Source: CANLWN01 sp039815505 (GTDB taxonomy: Bacteria > Bacteroidota > Bacteroidia > Flavobacteriales > Flavobacteriaceae). From it: DNA of 7,536 bases. The stretch's first letter is position 1. The number at the start of each line of letters is the position of its first letter. The notes under the pieces are model-generated. The model was not told the DNA's origin. It did no database searches and was given only the letters and a program-made list of their open reading frames with translations. Below are positions 1 through 6,916 of the stretch, piece after piece. The position numbers and the translations under genes are program-made. The stretch covers positions 1 through 7,536 of the forward strand of contig JBCBZE010000170.1 in the NCBI GenBank assembly GCA_039815505.1. Direction: 5' to 3'.

Positions 1-213
1 TACAAGAGATCTGTAAAGACCGTGTTTTGCTTTGTGTTCTTTGGAATCCGATGGTCTTGTCACCCAAACTTGGGCGTCTTCTACCTTTACCGAAACCGCT
101 GAAAACTCCTGGGTAAGCTCACCCAATTTACCTTTAACGGTAATTACATTTTCTTGTACCTCTACGGTTACTCCCTCGGGAATCGCAACTGGATTATTAC
201 CTATTCTAGACAT
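1..213 (-). CDS. rplF: 50S ribosomal protein L6, N-terminal part (runs off left edge)
   Basis: L6 binds 23S rRNA near the sarcin-ricin loop at the factor-binding side of the 50S subunit. The first 71 codons are visible, starting MSRIGNNPVAIPEGV and continuing in frame to base 1. The start matches the conserved L6 opening (MSRIG..PI.IP.GV.V), followed by the first beta-sheet repeat with V-K-G-K-L-G-E-L near residues 27-34. Family members are about 180 residues, so more than half lies outside the window. The ATG is 21 bp downstream of the rpsH stop, in the usual spc order rpsH-rplF. The spacer is A-rich with a weak GAG/AGG-like stretch and no strong Shine-Dalgarno. The identification is very secure; the 3' end cannot be seen. 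Confidence 0.95.
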   Translation of the reverse strand, partial: MSRIGNNPVAIPEGVTVEVQENVITVKGKLGELTQEFSAVSVKVEDAQVWVTRPSDSKEHKAKHGLYRSLV

Positions 214-234
214 TACCCTAACTCTTTTACTAAA

Positions 235-633
235 TTAATAGACGTAGCACAAAACTTCGCCTCCTACATTTTCTTTCTTGGCCTGCTTACTGGTCATAAC
301 TCCGTGTGAAGTAGAGACAATAGCAACTCCTAAACCGTTAAGAACCCTCGGTAAATCACCCGAGCCAGCATACTTTCGAAGACCAGGCTTACTTATACGC
401 TGTATTTTTTTAATTACCGGTTCTTTGGTAAACTTATCATATTTCAAGGCTATTTTGATAATGCCCTGTACGGCATCTTCCTCGAATTTATAACTTAAGA
501 TATATCCTTGATCGAACAGTATCTTAGTTACTTCTTTCTTTAAATTGGAAGCAGGTATTTCTACTACCCTATGCCCCGCTCGGCTGGCATTCCTAATTCT
601 TGTTAAATAATCTGATATAGGATCTGTAAACAT
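235..633 (-). CDS. rpsH: 30S ribosomal protein S8
   Basis: S8 is a primary 16S rRNA-binding protein of the 30S central domain. In E. coli it is also the translational repressor of the spc operon; nothing in this sequence tests whether that holds here. The protein has 132 residues, the normal length. The N-terminal motif TDPISDYLTRIRNA is at residues 3-16. The C-terminal RNA-binding block is present: ISKPGLRKYAG at 80-90, and VSTSHGVMTSKQAKKENVGGEVLCYVY near 106-132. The start M-F-T-D-P agrees with the family start, with one extra residue before TDP as I recall for Bacteroidota. It lies 20 bp after rpsN and 21 bp before rplF. The stop is TAA. Confidence 0.97.
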   Translation of the reverse strand: MFTDPISDYLTRIRNASRAGHRVVEIPASNLKKEVTKILFDQGYILSYKFEEDAVQGIIKIALKYDKFTKEPVIKKIQRISKPGLRKYAGSGDLPRVLNGLGVAIVSTSHGVMTSKQAKKENVGGEVLCYVY

Positions 634-653
634 TTTCTTTACCTTTTAAAGTA

Positions 654-923
654 TTACCAACTCGCTTTTTTTACCCCAGGAATCAATCCTTTATTGGCCA
701 TTTCTCTGAACATTACCCTAGAAATACCAAAAGTTCTCATGTAACCTTTAGGTCTTCCCGTTAGTTTACAACGGTTGTGCATACGAACAGGAGATGCATT
801 CTTCGGTAGCTTCTGCAACGCCTCATAGTCACCAGCTTCTTTTAAAGCTTTTCTTTTTGCGGCATATTTGGCTACGGTCTTTGCTCTTTTGACTTCGCGG
901 GCCTTCATTGATTCTTTAGCCAT
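654..923 (-). CDS. rpsN: 30S ribosomal protein S14, long zinc-free form
   Basis: S14 belongs to the 30S head, near S3, S10 and S19. At 89 residues this is the long (C-minus) type: it has a single Cys (C52) and lacks the two CxxC pairs of the zinc-binding short form. The conserved core NRCKLTGRPKGYMRTFGISR is at residues 50-69, and the C-terminus is GLIPGVKKASW. The N-terminal 45 residues are Lys/Arg/Ala-rich and probably helical, as in other long forms. The ATG follows the rplE stop with one intervening base (TAGTATG), so translation is probably coupled to rplE. The stop is TAA. Confidence 0.97.
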   Translation of the reverse strand: MAKESMKAREVKRAKTVAKYAAKRKALKEAGDYEALQKLPKNASPVRMHNRCKLTGRPKGYMRTFGISRVMFREMANKGLIPGVKKASW

Positions 924-924
924 A

Positions 925-1476
925 CTAATTCTTTTTAAAGGGTAGTCCTAATTCTGTTAATAATGATTTTGCTTCTTTATCGGTACCTGCGGAGGTTACA
1001 AATGTAATGTCCATACCGTTGATTCTGTTTATCTTATCTATGTTGATTTCTGGAAAGATAATCTGCTCCGTAACTCCCAAGCTATAATTTCCTCTTCCAT
1101 CAAATCCGGTAGCACGTATGCCCTGAAAATCCCTAACCCTTGGCAATGCACTGGTAATAAGCCTGTCCAAGAACTCGTACATTTTTTCACCACGCAAAGT
1201 AACCTTGGCACCAATAGGCATTCCTTTTCTCAGCTTAAATGCAGCAACATCCTTTTTGGAAACGGTCGATACTGCTTTTTGACCGGTTATATTGGTCAAT
1301 TCATCAACAGCATGGTCAATAAGCTTTTTATCGGCAACAGCAGCACCTACACCTCTACTAACCACTATTTTCTCCAATTTGGGTACCTGCATTACATTCT
1401 TGTAACCAAATTCATCTTTAAGGGCAACGATAACGCGCTCTTTATATTCTTGTTTTAATCTTGGAACGTACGCCAT
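925..1476 (-). CDS. rplE: 50S ribosomal protein L5
   Basis: L5 binds 5S rRNA and sits in the central protuberance of the 50S, where it contacts S13 in bridge B1b and the P-site tRNA. The 183 residues match the usual length of about 180. Diagnostic blocks are: MAYVPRLKQEYKERV at 1-15; VPKLEKIVVSRGVGAA at 31-46, where many bacteria have N-x-G-V-G; GQKAVSTVSKKDVAAFKLRKG at about 65-85, with GMPIGAKVTLRG just after; and the C-terminal FPEINIDKINRINGMDIT at 141-158. The ATG is two bases after the rplX stop (TAGTTATG), and its own stop TAG is one base before rpsN, so three genes are joined almost without gaps. Confidence 0.97.
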   Translation of the reverse strand: MAYVPRLKQEYKERVIVALKDEFGYKNVMQVPKLEKIVVSRGVGAAVADKKLIDHAVDELTNITGQKAVSTVSKKDVAAFKLRKGMPIGAKVTLRGEKMYEFLDRLITSALPRVRDFQGIRATGFDGRGNYSLGVTEQIIFPEINIDKINRINGMDITFVTSAGTDKEAKSLLTELGLPFKKN

Positions 1477-1478
1477 AA

Positions 1479-1793
1479 CTAAATTACTTCATTGGATTTC
1501 TTGGAAAACCTAACTTTTTTACCATCCCTTACTTCAAACCCTACCTTTGTTGTCTCACCAGATTTTGAATCGATCAACGACAAGTTGGATATATGTAAAG
1601 GAGCTTCCTTTTTAACGATTCCGCCTTGAGGGTTTTTCGCGCTGGGCTTCTCATGTTTCGAGACCATATTGGCTCCCTCAACAATTGCCTTATTCTTTTC
1701 ACGGTCTACACTCACCACCTTGCCTTCAGTACCCTTATGGTCTCCGGCAATAATCCTAACTGTATCCCCCGTCTTTATTTTTAACTTTGTCAT
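1479..1793 (-). CDS. rplX: 50S ribosomal protein L24
   Basis: L24 is an early 50S assembly initiator that binds the 5' region of 23S rRNA and ends up near the tunnel exit. The protein has 104 residues, the normal bacterial size. A KOW motif is clear at residues 7-34 (KTGDTVRIIAGDHKGTEGKVV), followed by the typical EGANMVSKHEKPS and the PQGGIVKKEAPLHISNLSLID block at about 55-75. The ATG is 12 bp after the rplN stop, in a very AT-rich gap (TATATAGTAGAG) with no convincing Shine-Dalgarno. The stop TAG lies two bases from the rplE start. Confidence 0.97.
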   Translation of the reverse strand: MTKLKIKTGDTVRIIAGDHKGTEGKVVSVDREKNKAIVEGANMVSKHEKPSAKNPQGGIVKKEAPLHISNLSLIDSKSGETTKVGFEVRDGKKVRFSKKSNEVI

Positions 1794-1805
1794 CTCTACT
1801 ATATA

Positions 1806-2174
1806 TTAAAGTACTTCAGGTGCCAATGACACAATTTTCATAAACTGCTTATCACGAAGTTCTCGCGCAACCGGACCAAAAACACGGGTCCCCCTCATTT
1901 CTCCGGTTGGGTTTAGTAGCACGCAGGCATTATCATCAAAACGTATGTAAGATCCATCGGGCCTTCTTACTTCTTTTTTAGTTCGCACAACAACCGCCGT
2001 TGAAACCGCACCTTTTTTGATCGTACCGTTAGGAGCAGCTTCTTTCACCGTAACCACTATCTTATCACCCACGGATGCATATCGTCTTTTTGTACCCCCA
2101 AGCACACGTATGGTCAAAACTTCCTTAGCTCCGGTATTATCTGCTACCTTTAATCTAGATTCTTGTTGTAACAT
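1806..2174 (-). CDS. rplN: 50S ribosomal protein L14
   Basis: L14 sits at the subunit interface of the 50S, binds 23S rRNA next to L3 and L19, and forms intersubunit bridge contacts with 16S rRNA. The 122 residues are exactly the common length. Visible motifs are MLQQESRLKVADNTGAKEV at 1-19, the beta-barrel GDKIVVTVKEAAP at 37-49, and the signature block VRTKKEVRRPDGSYIRFDDNACVLLN at about 63-88, followed by GTRVFGPVARELR at 95-107. The ATG is two bases after the rpsQ stop (TAGTTATG), which suggests reinitiation or coupling. The stop is TAA. Confidence 0.98.
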   Translation of the reverse strand: MLQQESRLKVADNTGAKEVLTIRVLGGTKRRYASVGDKIVVTVKEAAPNGTIKKGAVSTAVVVRTKKEVRRPDGSYIRFDDNACVLLNPTGEMRGTRVFGPVARELRDKQFMKIVSLAPEVL

Positions 2175-2176
2175 AA

Positions 2177-2434
2177 CTATTTAGCTCTTTCAAGGATTTC
2201 GACCAGCCTCCAGCATTTTGTCTTGCTCAATGGTCTTGTTTCCATTATTTTAACTGTATCCCCCTCGTTGCAATCGTTTTTCTCGTCGTGGGCGACATAT
2301 TTTTTGGTCTTCAGTACGAATTTACCGTACATAGGGTGCTTAACACGTTTTACTTCAGAAACCACAATGGATTTCTCCATTTTGTTACTCGTAACAACAC
2401 CTACTCTTTCTTTTCTTAAATTTCTATTTTCCAT
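2177..2434 (-). CDS. rpsQ: 30S ribosomal protein S17
   Basis: S17 is a primary binder of the 16S rRNA 5' domain with an OB fold. The 85 residues fit the family. Recognisable parts are LRKERVGVVTSNKMEKSIVV at 6-25, the loop VKRVKHPMYGKFVLKTKKYVAHDE at 28-51, and the C-terminal GDTVKIMETRPLSKTKCWRLVEI at 59-81, the most diagnostic segment. The ATG lies 13 bp after the rpmC stop. The stop TAG is two bases before the rplN start. No anomaly seen. Confidence 0.97.
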   Translation of the reverse strand: MENRNLRKERVGVVTSNKMEKSIVVSEVKRVKHPMYGKFVLKTKKYVAHDEKNDCNEGDTVKIMETRPLSKTKCWRLVEILERAK

Positions 2435-2447
2435 AAAGCAGAACCGA

Positions 2448-2639
2448 TTATTGTAAGTCCCTTTTTGTTAATTCAGTTGCCAATCTTGCCACTGTTCTTC
2501 TCACTTTTCGTATTTGAAGTGGATTCTCCAATGGAGTTACAGAATGGGCTATTTTTAAATCTGTATGCTGTTTTTTATACTCAGCCAGTTTTTCCCTTAA
2601 CCCTTCAACTGATAATTCTTTTATTTCCGATTGTTTCAT
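2448..2639 (-). CDS. rpmC: 50S ribosomal protein L29
   Basis: L29 is a small helical-hairpin protein next to L23 at the polypeptide exit tunnel, part of the platform used by trigger factor and SRP. The 63 residues match the family. It starts MKQSEIKELSVEGLREKL, with the first helix at about 9-34, and ends with the conserved second helix NPLQIRKVRRTVARLATEL at 39-57. The ATG is 19 bp after rplP. An AAGGA stretch ends three bases before the ATG, too close to be an ideal Shine-Dalgarno. Its place between rplP and rpsQ is the standard one. Confidence 0.95.
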   Translation of the reverse strand: MKQSEIKELSVEGLREKLAEYKKQHTDLKIAHSVTPLENPLQIRKVRRTVARLATELTKRDLQ

Positions 2640-2658
2640 GATTCCTTACAATTAAAAA

Positions 2659-3078
2659 TTAAGCTGAATAGTCTCTAGCAACAATAAACTTAGTTTTTAC
2701 AGGTAATTTCTGCGCAGCAAGACGCAATGCTTCTTTGGCAATATCCATGGGAACCCCAGCAACCTCGAACATGATTCTACCCGGTGTAACTACTGCCACA
2801 AAATATTCAGGAGCACCTTTACCTTTACCCATACGAACTTCTAAAGGCTTCTTGGTTATAGGCTTGTCCGGAAATATCTTGATCCATAACTGCCCTTCCC
2901 TTTTCATATATCTCGTTGCCGCAATACGGGCCGCCTCTATCTGACGGGATGTAATGAATTTGGAATCCAAAGATTTAATACCGAACATTCCATTGGAAAG
3001 TTGGTGCCCCCTTCCGGAATTCCCCTTCATACGTCCCTTCTGGGCCTTACGAAATTTAGTTCTTTTTGGTTGTAACAT
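2659..3078 (-). CDS. rplP: 50S ribosomal protein L16
   Basis: L16 lies near the A-site tRNA elbow and helps shape the A-site region of the 50S. It is a late assembly protein. The 139 residues are typical. The sequence opens MLQPKRTKFRKAQKGRMKG (1-19) and contains FGIKSLDSKFITSRQIEAARIAATRYMKR (32-60), the loop EVRMGKGKGAPEYFVAVVTPG (80-100) and LAAQKLPVKTKFIV (120-133). R82 in VRMGKGKG aligns by eye with the E. coli Arg that the oxygenase RoxA/YcfD hydroxylates. Whether this organism has such an enzyme is unknown. It follows rpsC with a 21-bp A-rich gap. Confidence 0.98.
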   Translation of the reverse strand: MLQPKRTKFRKAQKGRMKGNSGRGHQLSNGMFGIKSLDSKFITSRQIEAARIAATRYMKREGQLWIKIFPDKPITKKPLEVRMGKGKGAPEYFVAVVTPGRIMFEVAGVPMDIAKEALRLAAQKLPVKTKFIVARDYSA

Positions 3079-3099
3079 TTTTTCTTACTTCTTTAAAAA

Positions 3100-3822
3100 T
3101 TACTTTCTACGACGTTGTTGTGGTTTTTTTCCACCTTCTTGCTTTCCACCTTTTCCTTGCCCTTTGGACATACCTACCAGGGGAGAAAGTTCTCTTTTGC
3201 CGTAAACCTCACCTTTCATGATCCATACTTTGATTCCCAATCTTCCATAGGTCGTATGCGCTTCATGTAATGCATAATCAATATCTGCCCTAAAGGTGGA
3301 CAACGGAATTCTTCCATCTTTGTAGGATTCCGAACGTGCCATCTCAGCACCGTTCAAACGTCCTGATATTTGAATTTTTATACCCTCTGCGTTCATCCGC
3401 ATAGCAGCAGCGATAGCCATCTTAATAGCTCGTCTGTAGGATATCCTATTCTCTATTTGGCGTGCAACGCTAGCCGCCACCAAATTGGCATCTACTTCAG
3501 GTCTTTTGATTTCGTAGATATTGATCTGAACTTCTTTATCCGTAATCTTTTTAAGCTCTTCTTTGAGCTTGTCCACTTCTTGACCGCCTTTACCGATAAT
3601 GATACCTGGTCTAGCGGTAGTTATGGTAACCGTAATCAATTTAAGGGTACGCTCAATAATCACTCTGGACACACTCGCTTTTGCTAAACGCGCGTGAACA
3701 TATTTTCTGATCTTATCGTCTTCCGCAAGCTTATCACCATAATCGTTTCCTCCATACCAGTTAGACTCCCATCCCCTGATAATCCCTAGACGATTCCCGA
3801 TTGGATTTGTTTTTTGTCCCAT
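3100..3822 (-). CDS. rpsC: 30S ribosomal protein S3
   Basis: S3 belongs to the 30S head at the mRNA entry channel and, with S4 and S5, contributes to mRNA unwinding. The 240 residues are typical for the family. The N-terminal block MGQKTNPIGNRLGIIRGWES (1-20) is diagnostic. A type II KH domain carries the GxxG loop in PGIIIGKGGQEVDKL (72-86). The arginine pair at 130-131 and K134 (SYRRAIKMAIAAAM) match the entry-channel residues of E. coli S3. The C-terminal domain has GRLNGAEMARSE (154-165) and ends in a Gly/Lys/Gln-rich basic tail from about 218, probably disordered. The ATG is 8 bp after the rplV stop. Confidence 0.98.
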   Translation of the reverse strand: MGQKTNPIGNRLGIIRGWESNWYGGNDYGDKLAEDDKIRKYVHARLAKASVSRVIIERTLKLITVTITTARPGIIIGKGGQEVDKLKEELKKITDKEVQINIYEIKRPEVDANLVAASVARQIENRISYRRAIKMAIAAAMRMNAEGIKIQISGRLNGAEMARSESYKDGRIPLSTFRADIDYALHEAHTTYGRLGIKVWIMKGEVYGKRELSPLVGMSKGQGKGGKQEGGKKPQQRRRK

Positions 3823-3830
3823 ACTATGCT

Positions 3831-4238
3831 CTAGCTTTGTGCGTTATTGTTAGATCCCAAAACCAAGGTTACATGGTTGGAACGTTTTCTGATCCTATGC
3901 GCCCTACCTTGCGGGGCGGGGCGTAATCTTTTTAGCATACTTCCTCCATCTACCCTTATTTCCTGGATAAACAAATCGGCATCCTCAATACTGGCATCCT
4001 CATTTTTAGCCTGCCAATTGGCAATTGCGGAAAGCAATAATTTCTCTACCCTACGGGAAGCTTCTTTTTGGCTAAACTTTAAAATAGCAAGCGCCTTTTC
4101 CACTTGAACACCCCTTACCAGGTCAGCCACCAAACGCATTTTTCTAGGCGATGTTGGGCAATTGTTCAATTTTGCAAAAGCAATCTGCTTTTTCTCTGCC
4201 TTAATCCTTTCGGCCATCTGTCTTTTTCGAACTCCCAT
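3831..4238 (-). CDS. rplV: 50S ribosomal protein L22
   Basis: L22 spans the 50S and sends a long beta-hairpin into the exit tunnel, where together with L4 it forms the constriction and a site of macrolide resistance changes. At 135 residues it is longer than the E. coli protein (110) because of an N-terminal extension (MGVRKRQMAERIKAEKKQ), which I recall as usual in Bacteroidota. The core begins at NNCPTSPRKMRLVADLVRG (25-43), with ANWQAKNEDAS at 73-83. The hairpin RVDGGSMLKRLRPAPQGRAHRIRKRSNHVTLVL spans 95-127 and looks intact. The codons for RPAPQGRA are strikingly GC-rich compared with the rest of the gene. The ATG is three bases after the rpsS stop (TAAGCTATG). Confidence 0.97.
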   Translation of the reverse strand: MGVRKRQMAERIKAEKKQIAFAKLNNCPTSPRKMRLVADLVRGVQVEKALAILKFSQKEASRRVEKLLLSAIANWQAKNEDASIEDADLFIQEIRVDGGSMLKRLRPAPQGRAHRIRKRSNHVTLVLGSNNNAQS

Positions 4239-4241
4239 AGC

Positions 4242-4520
4242 TTACTTTTTTCCTTTATTTTTTGCACCCGCATGACCTCTAAACGATCGAGTTGGTGAAA
4301 ATTCTCCCAATTTGTGTCCTACCATATTCTCCGTTACATAAACAGGTACAAACTGCCTTCCATTATGAACTGCTATGGTTTGGCCTACGAAATCCGGTGT
4401 TATCATCGAAGCTCGAGACCATGTCTTGATAACCGACTTTTTTCCAGAATCAACGTTTTGCTGGATTTTCTTCTCCAAGCTATGGTGAACGTAAGGTCCT
4501 TTTTTTAGTGAACGTGCCAT
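4242..4520 (-). CDS. rpsS: 30S ribosomal protein S19
   Basis: S19 is in the 30S head, forms a complex with S13 and contributes to bridges with the 50S central protuberance. The 92 residues are standard. It starts MARSLKKGPYVHHSLEKKI and contains KTWSRASMITPDFVGQTIAVHNGRQFVPVYVTENMVGHKLGEFSPTR across 33-78, with the family signature in the V-G-H-K-L-G-E-F-S-P-T-R part. It ends in a short Lys/Gly-rich tail. It lies 13 bp after rplB in the usual rplB-rpsS-rplV order. The upstream gap is A-rich (AAAGTAGAAAGAA) with no clear Shine-Dalgarno. Confidence 0.98.
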   Translation of the reverse strand: MARSLKKGPYVHHSLEKKIQQNVDSGKKSVIKTWSRASMITPDFVGQTIAVHNGRQFVPVYVTENMVGHKLGEFSPTRSFRGHAGAKNKGKK

Positions 4521-4533
4521 TTCTTTCTACTTT

Positions 4534-5358
4534 TTATTTCTTTCTACGTTCTATGATGTACTTATTTGTATTCTTGGTCTTGGAACGCGTCCTATACCCT
4601 TTCGCCGGAATACCGTTTCTAGATCTTGGATGACCACCTGAGGCCCTACCTTCACCACCACCCATGGGGTGATCAACAGGGTTCATCGCCACAGGTCTTG
4701 TTCTAGGTCTTCTGCCTAACCACCTACTTCTACCTGCTTTACCGGAAACCAATAATTGATGGTCGGAATTTGATATGGCACCAATGGTTGCCAAACAATT
4801 CGCTAGAATCAACCTAGTCTCCCCGGAAGGCAACTTAACCGTAACAAACTTCCCATCCTTGGCCATAAGCTGTGCAAAAGCACCTGCGCTCCTCGCCATG
4901 ACAGCACCTTGCCCTGGACGCAATTCTATGCAGGAAATTATGGTACCCAAAGGAATCTCGCTTAAGGGAAGGGCGTTTCCTATTTCAGGAGACGCGTTCT
5001 TACCCGATGACACCTTTTGGTCCACTTGTAATCCATTTTGGGCCACTATGTACCTTTTTTCACCATCGGTATATTCCACAAGGGCAATAAATGCCGTTCT
5101 ATTTGGGTCGTACTGAATAGATTTTACAGTAGCCTCAACATCTTGCTTGTTCCTCTTGAAATCAATAACACGATACCTTCTTTTATGACCACCACCCTTA
5201 TGGCGCATGGTCATCTTTCCTTGACTGTTTCTACCTCCCGACTTTTTTAACGGAGCAAGCAAGCTTTTCTCCGGCTTGTCAGTAGTAATGGCGTCAAACC
5301 CATTTACTACTCTAAATCGCTGTCCAGGAGTGATTGGTTTTAATTTTCTAACTGACAT
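4534..5358 (-). CDS. rplB: 50S ribosomal protein L2
   Basis: L2 is one of the largest and most conserved 50S proteins. It is needed for subunit association and supports the peptidyl transferase region. The 274 residues are the normal length. Features are MSVRKLKPITPGQRFRVV (1-18), KSGGRNSQGKMTMRHKGGGHKRRYR (39-63), the SH3-like and OB-fold core, and the C-terminal RNA-binding block AMNPVDHPMGGGEGR (224-238). D229 and H230 correspond to the conserved Asp228/His229 of E. coli. The residue two after this His is Met here, where E. coli has His, a difference I associate with Bacteroidota. The tail GYRTRSKTKNTNKYIIERRKK is intact. The ATG is 9 bp after rplW. Confidence 0.99.
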   Translation of the reverse strand: MSVRKLKPITPGQRFRVVNGFDAITTDKPEKSLLAPLKKSGGRNSQGKMTMRHKGGGHKRRYRVIDFKRNKQDVEATVKSIQYDPNRTAFIALVEYTDGEKRYIVAQNGLQVDQKVSSGKNASPEIGNALPLSEIPLGTIISCIELRPGQGAVMARSAGAFAQLMAKDGKFVTVKLPSGETRLILANCLATIGAISNSDHQLLVSGKAGRSRWLGRRPRTRPVAMNPVDHPMGGGEGRASGGHPRSRNGIPAKGYRTRSKTKNTNKYIIERRKK

Positions 5359-5367
5359 TCCTTGTCT

Positions 5368-5658
5368 TTATAGATTACTGTAAAAATCAATAATATCACC
5401 TTCGGCCACATCAACTATAGCCTTTTTGAAAGCATTGGTCTTACCATGCTGAACACCCGTTTTGGTATAACGTGACTTACGGGTCGGACCATAATTCATG
5501 GTACGCACTTTGTCCACAGAAACACCATAAGCAGCTTCAACAGCTTCCTTTATCTGAATCTTGTTGGCCTTAAGGTCAACAACGAAACCATAACGATTGA
5601 ACAACTCGCTGTCCGCGGTCATTTTTTCCGTAATAATTGGCTTTATCAACACACTCAT
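5368..5658 (-). CDS. rplW: 50S ribosomal protein L23
   Basis: L23 sits at the exit of the polypeptide tunnel and is the docking site for trigger factor and SRP. The 96 residues are standard. It begins MSVLIKPIITEKMTADSE (1-18) with the family motif KPIITEK. YGFVVDLKANKIQIKEAVEAAYGVSVDKVRTMN follows at 23-55, then the basic loop GPTRKSRYTKTGVQHGKTNAFKKAIV at 57-82. The end, AEGDIIDFYSNL, matches the usual acidic C-terminal strand. The ATG is 7 bp after the rplD TAG stop, and the gap contains GGGAAACC. No anomaly. Confidence 0.96.
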   Translation of the reverse strand: MSVLIKPIITEKMTADSELFNRYGFVVDLKANKIQIKEAVEAAYGVSVDKVRTMNYGPTRKSRYTKTGVQHGKTNAFKKAIVDVAEGDIIDFYSNL

Positions 5659-5665
5659 GGTTTCC

Positions 5666-6295
5666 CTATTTATTTAAGTTCGATTCTATTCCTTCCAAAG
5701 AACCTTCAAGAAGCACAATATTATTTGCATTTAATATTTTGTAAGTGCTTAATTCTGAATTAGTTATGACTTCGGAGCGCTTCAAATTGCGTGACGACAA
5801 ATATACGTTATTATTTGAATCGCCCAACACAATCAAAGATTTTTTATTTTCCAATCCCAAAGACTTCAAAACCTGCATGAAATCCTTTGTTTTTGGTGCT
5901 TCAAAATTAAAGTCCTCAACTACTAGAATAGCTTCTTCCTTACTCTTTAAACTCAAAGCTGATTTTCTAGCTAAACGCTTAACATTTTTGTTCAATTTCT
6001 GCTTATAATCCCTAGGTCTTGGTCCAAAAATTCTACCACCTCCACGAAAAATTGGGGATTTGATACTACCTGCACGGGCAGTACCTGTTCCTTTTTGCTT
6101 TTTTATTTTTCTTGTACTACCAACAATTTCCGCCCTTTCCTTTGATTTGTGCGTTCCTTGTCTTTGATGCGCCAAGTATTGTTTCACGTCTAAATAGATA
6201 GCGTGGTTGTTTGGCTCTATAGCGAAAACAGCATCAGAAAGGTCTGCCTTTCTTCCTGTTTCTTTTCCTTTGATATCTAAAACTGCTACCTTCAT
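5666..6295 (-). CDS. rplD: 50S ribosomal protein L4
   Basis: L4 binds 23S rRNA and sends a long basic loop into the exit tunnel opposite L22. In E. coli it also represses its own S10 operon, outside the ribosome. I set the start at MKVAVLDIKGKETG, giving 209 residues, the usual size. A longer frame opening at 6340 would overlap rplC by 46 bases, and its extra residues (MCSRSQKRLRNY...) resemble no L4. The ATG overlaps the rplC TAA by one base (TAATG), a classic coupled junction. The tunnel loop is clear at about 45-97: RQGTHKSK, then STRKIKKQKGTGTARAGS, then SPIFRGGGRIFGPRPRDY. The C-terminal half (VVEDFNFEAPKTKDF, KSLIVLGDSNNNVYLSSRNL) is less conserved and more AT-rich. Confidence 0.97.
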   Translation of the reverse strand: MKVAVLDIKGKETGRKADLSDAVFAIEPNNHAIYLDVKQYLAHQRQGTHKSKERAEIVGSTRKIKKQKGTGTARAGSIKSPIFRGGGRIFGPRPRDYKQKLNKNVKRLARKSALSLKSKEEAILVVEDFNFEAPKTKDFMQVLKSLGLENKKSLIVLGDSNNNVYLSSRNLKRSEVITNSELSTYKILNANNIVLLEGSLEGIESNLNK

Positions 6296-6912
6296 TACTT
6301 TCGAATAGTTACGTAAGCGTTTTTGTGACCTGGAACACAACCTTTTACCACTAAAAGATTCTTTTCCGGAACTACTTTTAAAACTCTAAGATTTTGAACG
6401 GTTACCTTTTCACCACCCATTCTTCCTGCCATCTTCATCCCCTTAAAAACCCTTGCAGGATATGAAGCGGCACCAATTGAACCTGGAGCTCTTAATCTAT
6501 TATGTTGACCGTGGGTTGCTTGTCCAACTCCTCCAAACCCATGCCTTTTCACCACGCCTTGAAAACCTTTTCCTTTTGACGTCGCTGAAACATCAACGAA
6601 TTCTCCCTCTGTAAAAAGGTCCACGCCGAGCGTATCCCCTAATTTAAATTCTCCTTCATACCCTTGGAATTCAACGACCTTTTTCTTGGGAGAAGCACCT
6701 GCTTTTTTAAAATGACCGGTTTCGGCCTTATTAGCACGCTTTTCTGCCTTGTCATCGAAACCAAGTTGAAGGGCACTGTACCCGTCAACCTCTTCGGTTC
6801 TGACTTGGGTAACGACGCATGGTCCAGCCTCAATGACCGTACATGGAATATTTTTTCCATTGTCATCAAAAATACTGGTCATGCCTACTTTTTTTCCTAT
6901 TAACCCAGACAT
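6295..6912 (-). CDS. rplC: 50S ribosomal protein L3
   Basis: L3 is an early 50S assembly protein whose long extension reaches toward the peptidyl transferase centre. The 205 residues match the family. It starts MSGLIGKKVGMTSIFDDNGKN. The signature TSKGKGFQGVVKRHGFGGV is at 111-129, and the extension HGQHNRLRAPGSIGAASYPARVFKGMKMAGRMG at 134-166. E. coli has GQNQTPG where this protein has GAASYPA (147-153), so the Gln methylated by PrmB is absent. The ATG is the first start after a long non-coding spacer and lies five bases after a TACTAAT repeat array, with no Shine-Dalgarno. The stop TAA shares its last base with the rplD ATG. Confidence 0.98.
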   Translation of the reverse strand: MSGLIGKKVGMTSIFDDNGKNIPCTVIEAGPCVVTQVRTEEVDGYSALQLGFDDKAEKRANKAETGHFKKAGASPKKKVVEFQGYEGEFKLGDTLGVDLFTEGEFVDVSATSKGKGFQGVVKRHGFGGVGQATHGQHNRLRAPGSIGAASYPARVFKGMKMAGRMGGEKVTVQNLRVLKVVPEKNLLVVKGCVPGHKNAYVTIRK

Positions 6913-6916
6913 ATTT

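Noticed and set aside
32..238. Plus-strand 68-codon frame at the left edge
   Set aside because: It is Ser/Thr-rich and antisense to the start of rplF, which translates as a clear L6 N-terminus on the other strand.
3370..3687. Plus-strand open frame of 105 codons opposite rpsC
   Set aside because: It is the antisense shadow of the well-conserved S3 gene, with no recognisable domain.
4775..5116. Plus-strand open frame of 113 codons opposite rplB
   Set aside because: It lies entirely antisense to L2 and has no family resemblance; long antisense frames are common opposite conserved genes.
6296..6340. A longer rplD reading frame starting at 6340 (MCSRSQKRLRNYSKV...)
   Set aside because: It would overlap rplC by 46 bases and adds 15 residues not found in L4. 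The start at 6295 gives the normal 209-residue L4 with a TAATG junction.
6639..6869. Minus-strand 76-codon frame inside rplC
   Set aside because: It is a shifted frame within L3, whose own frame is intact and conserved along the full length, so this is no separate gene and no frameshift.
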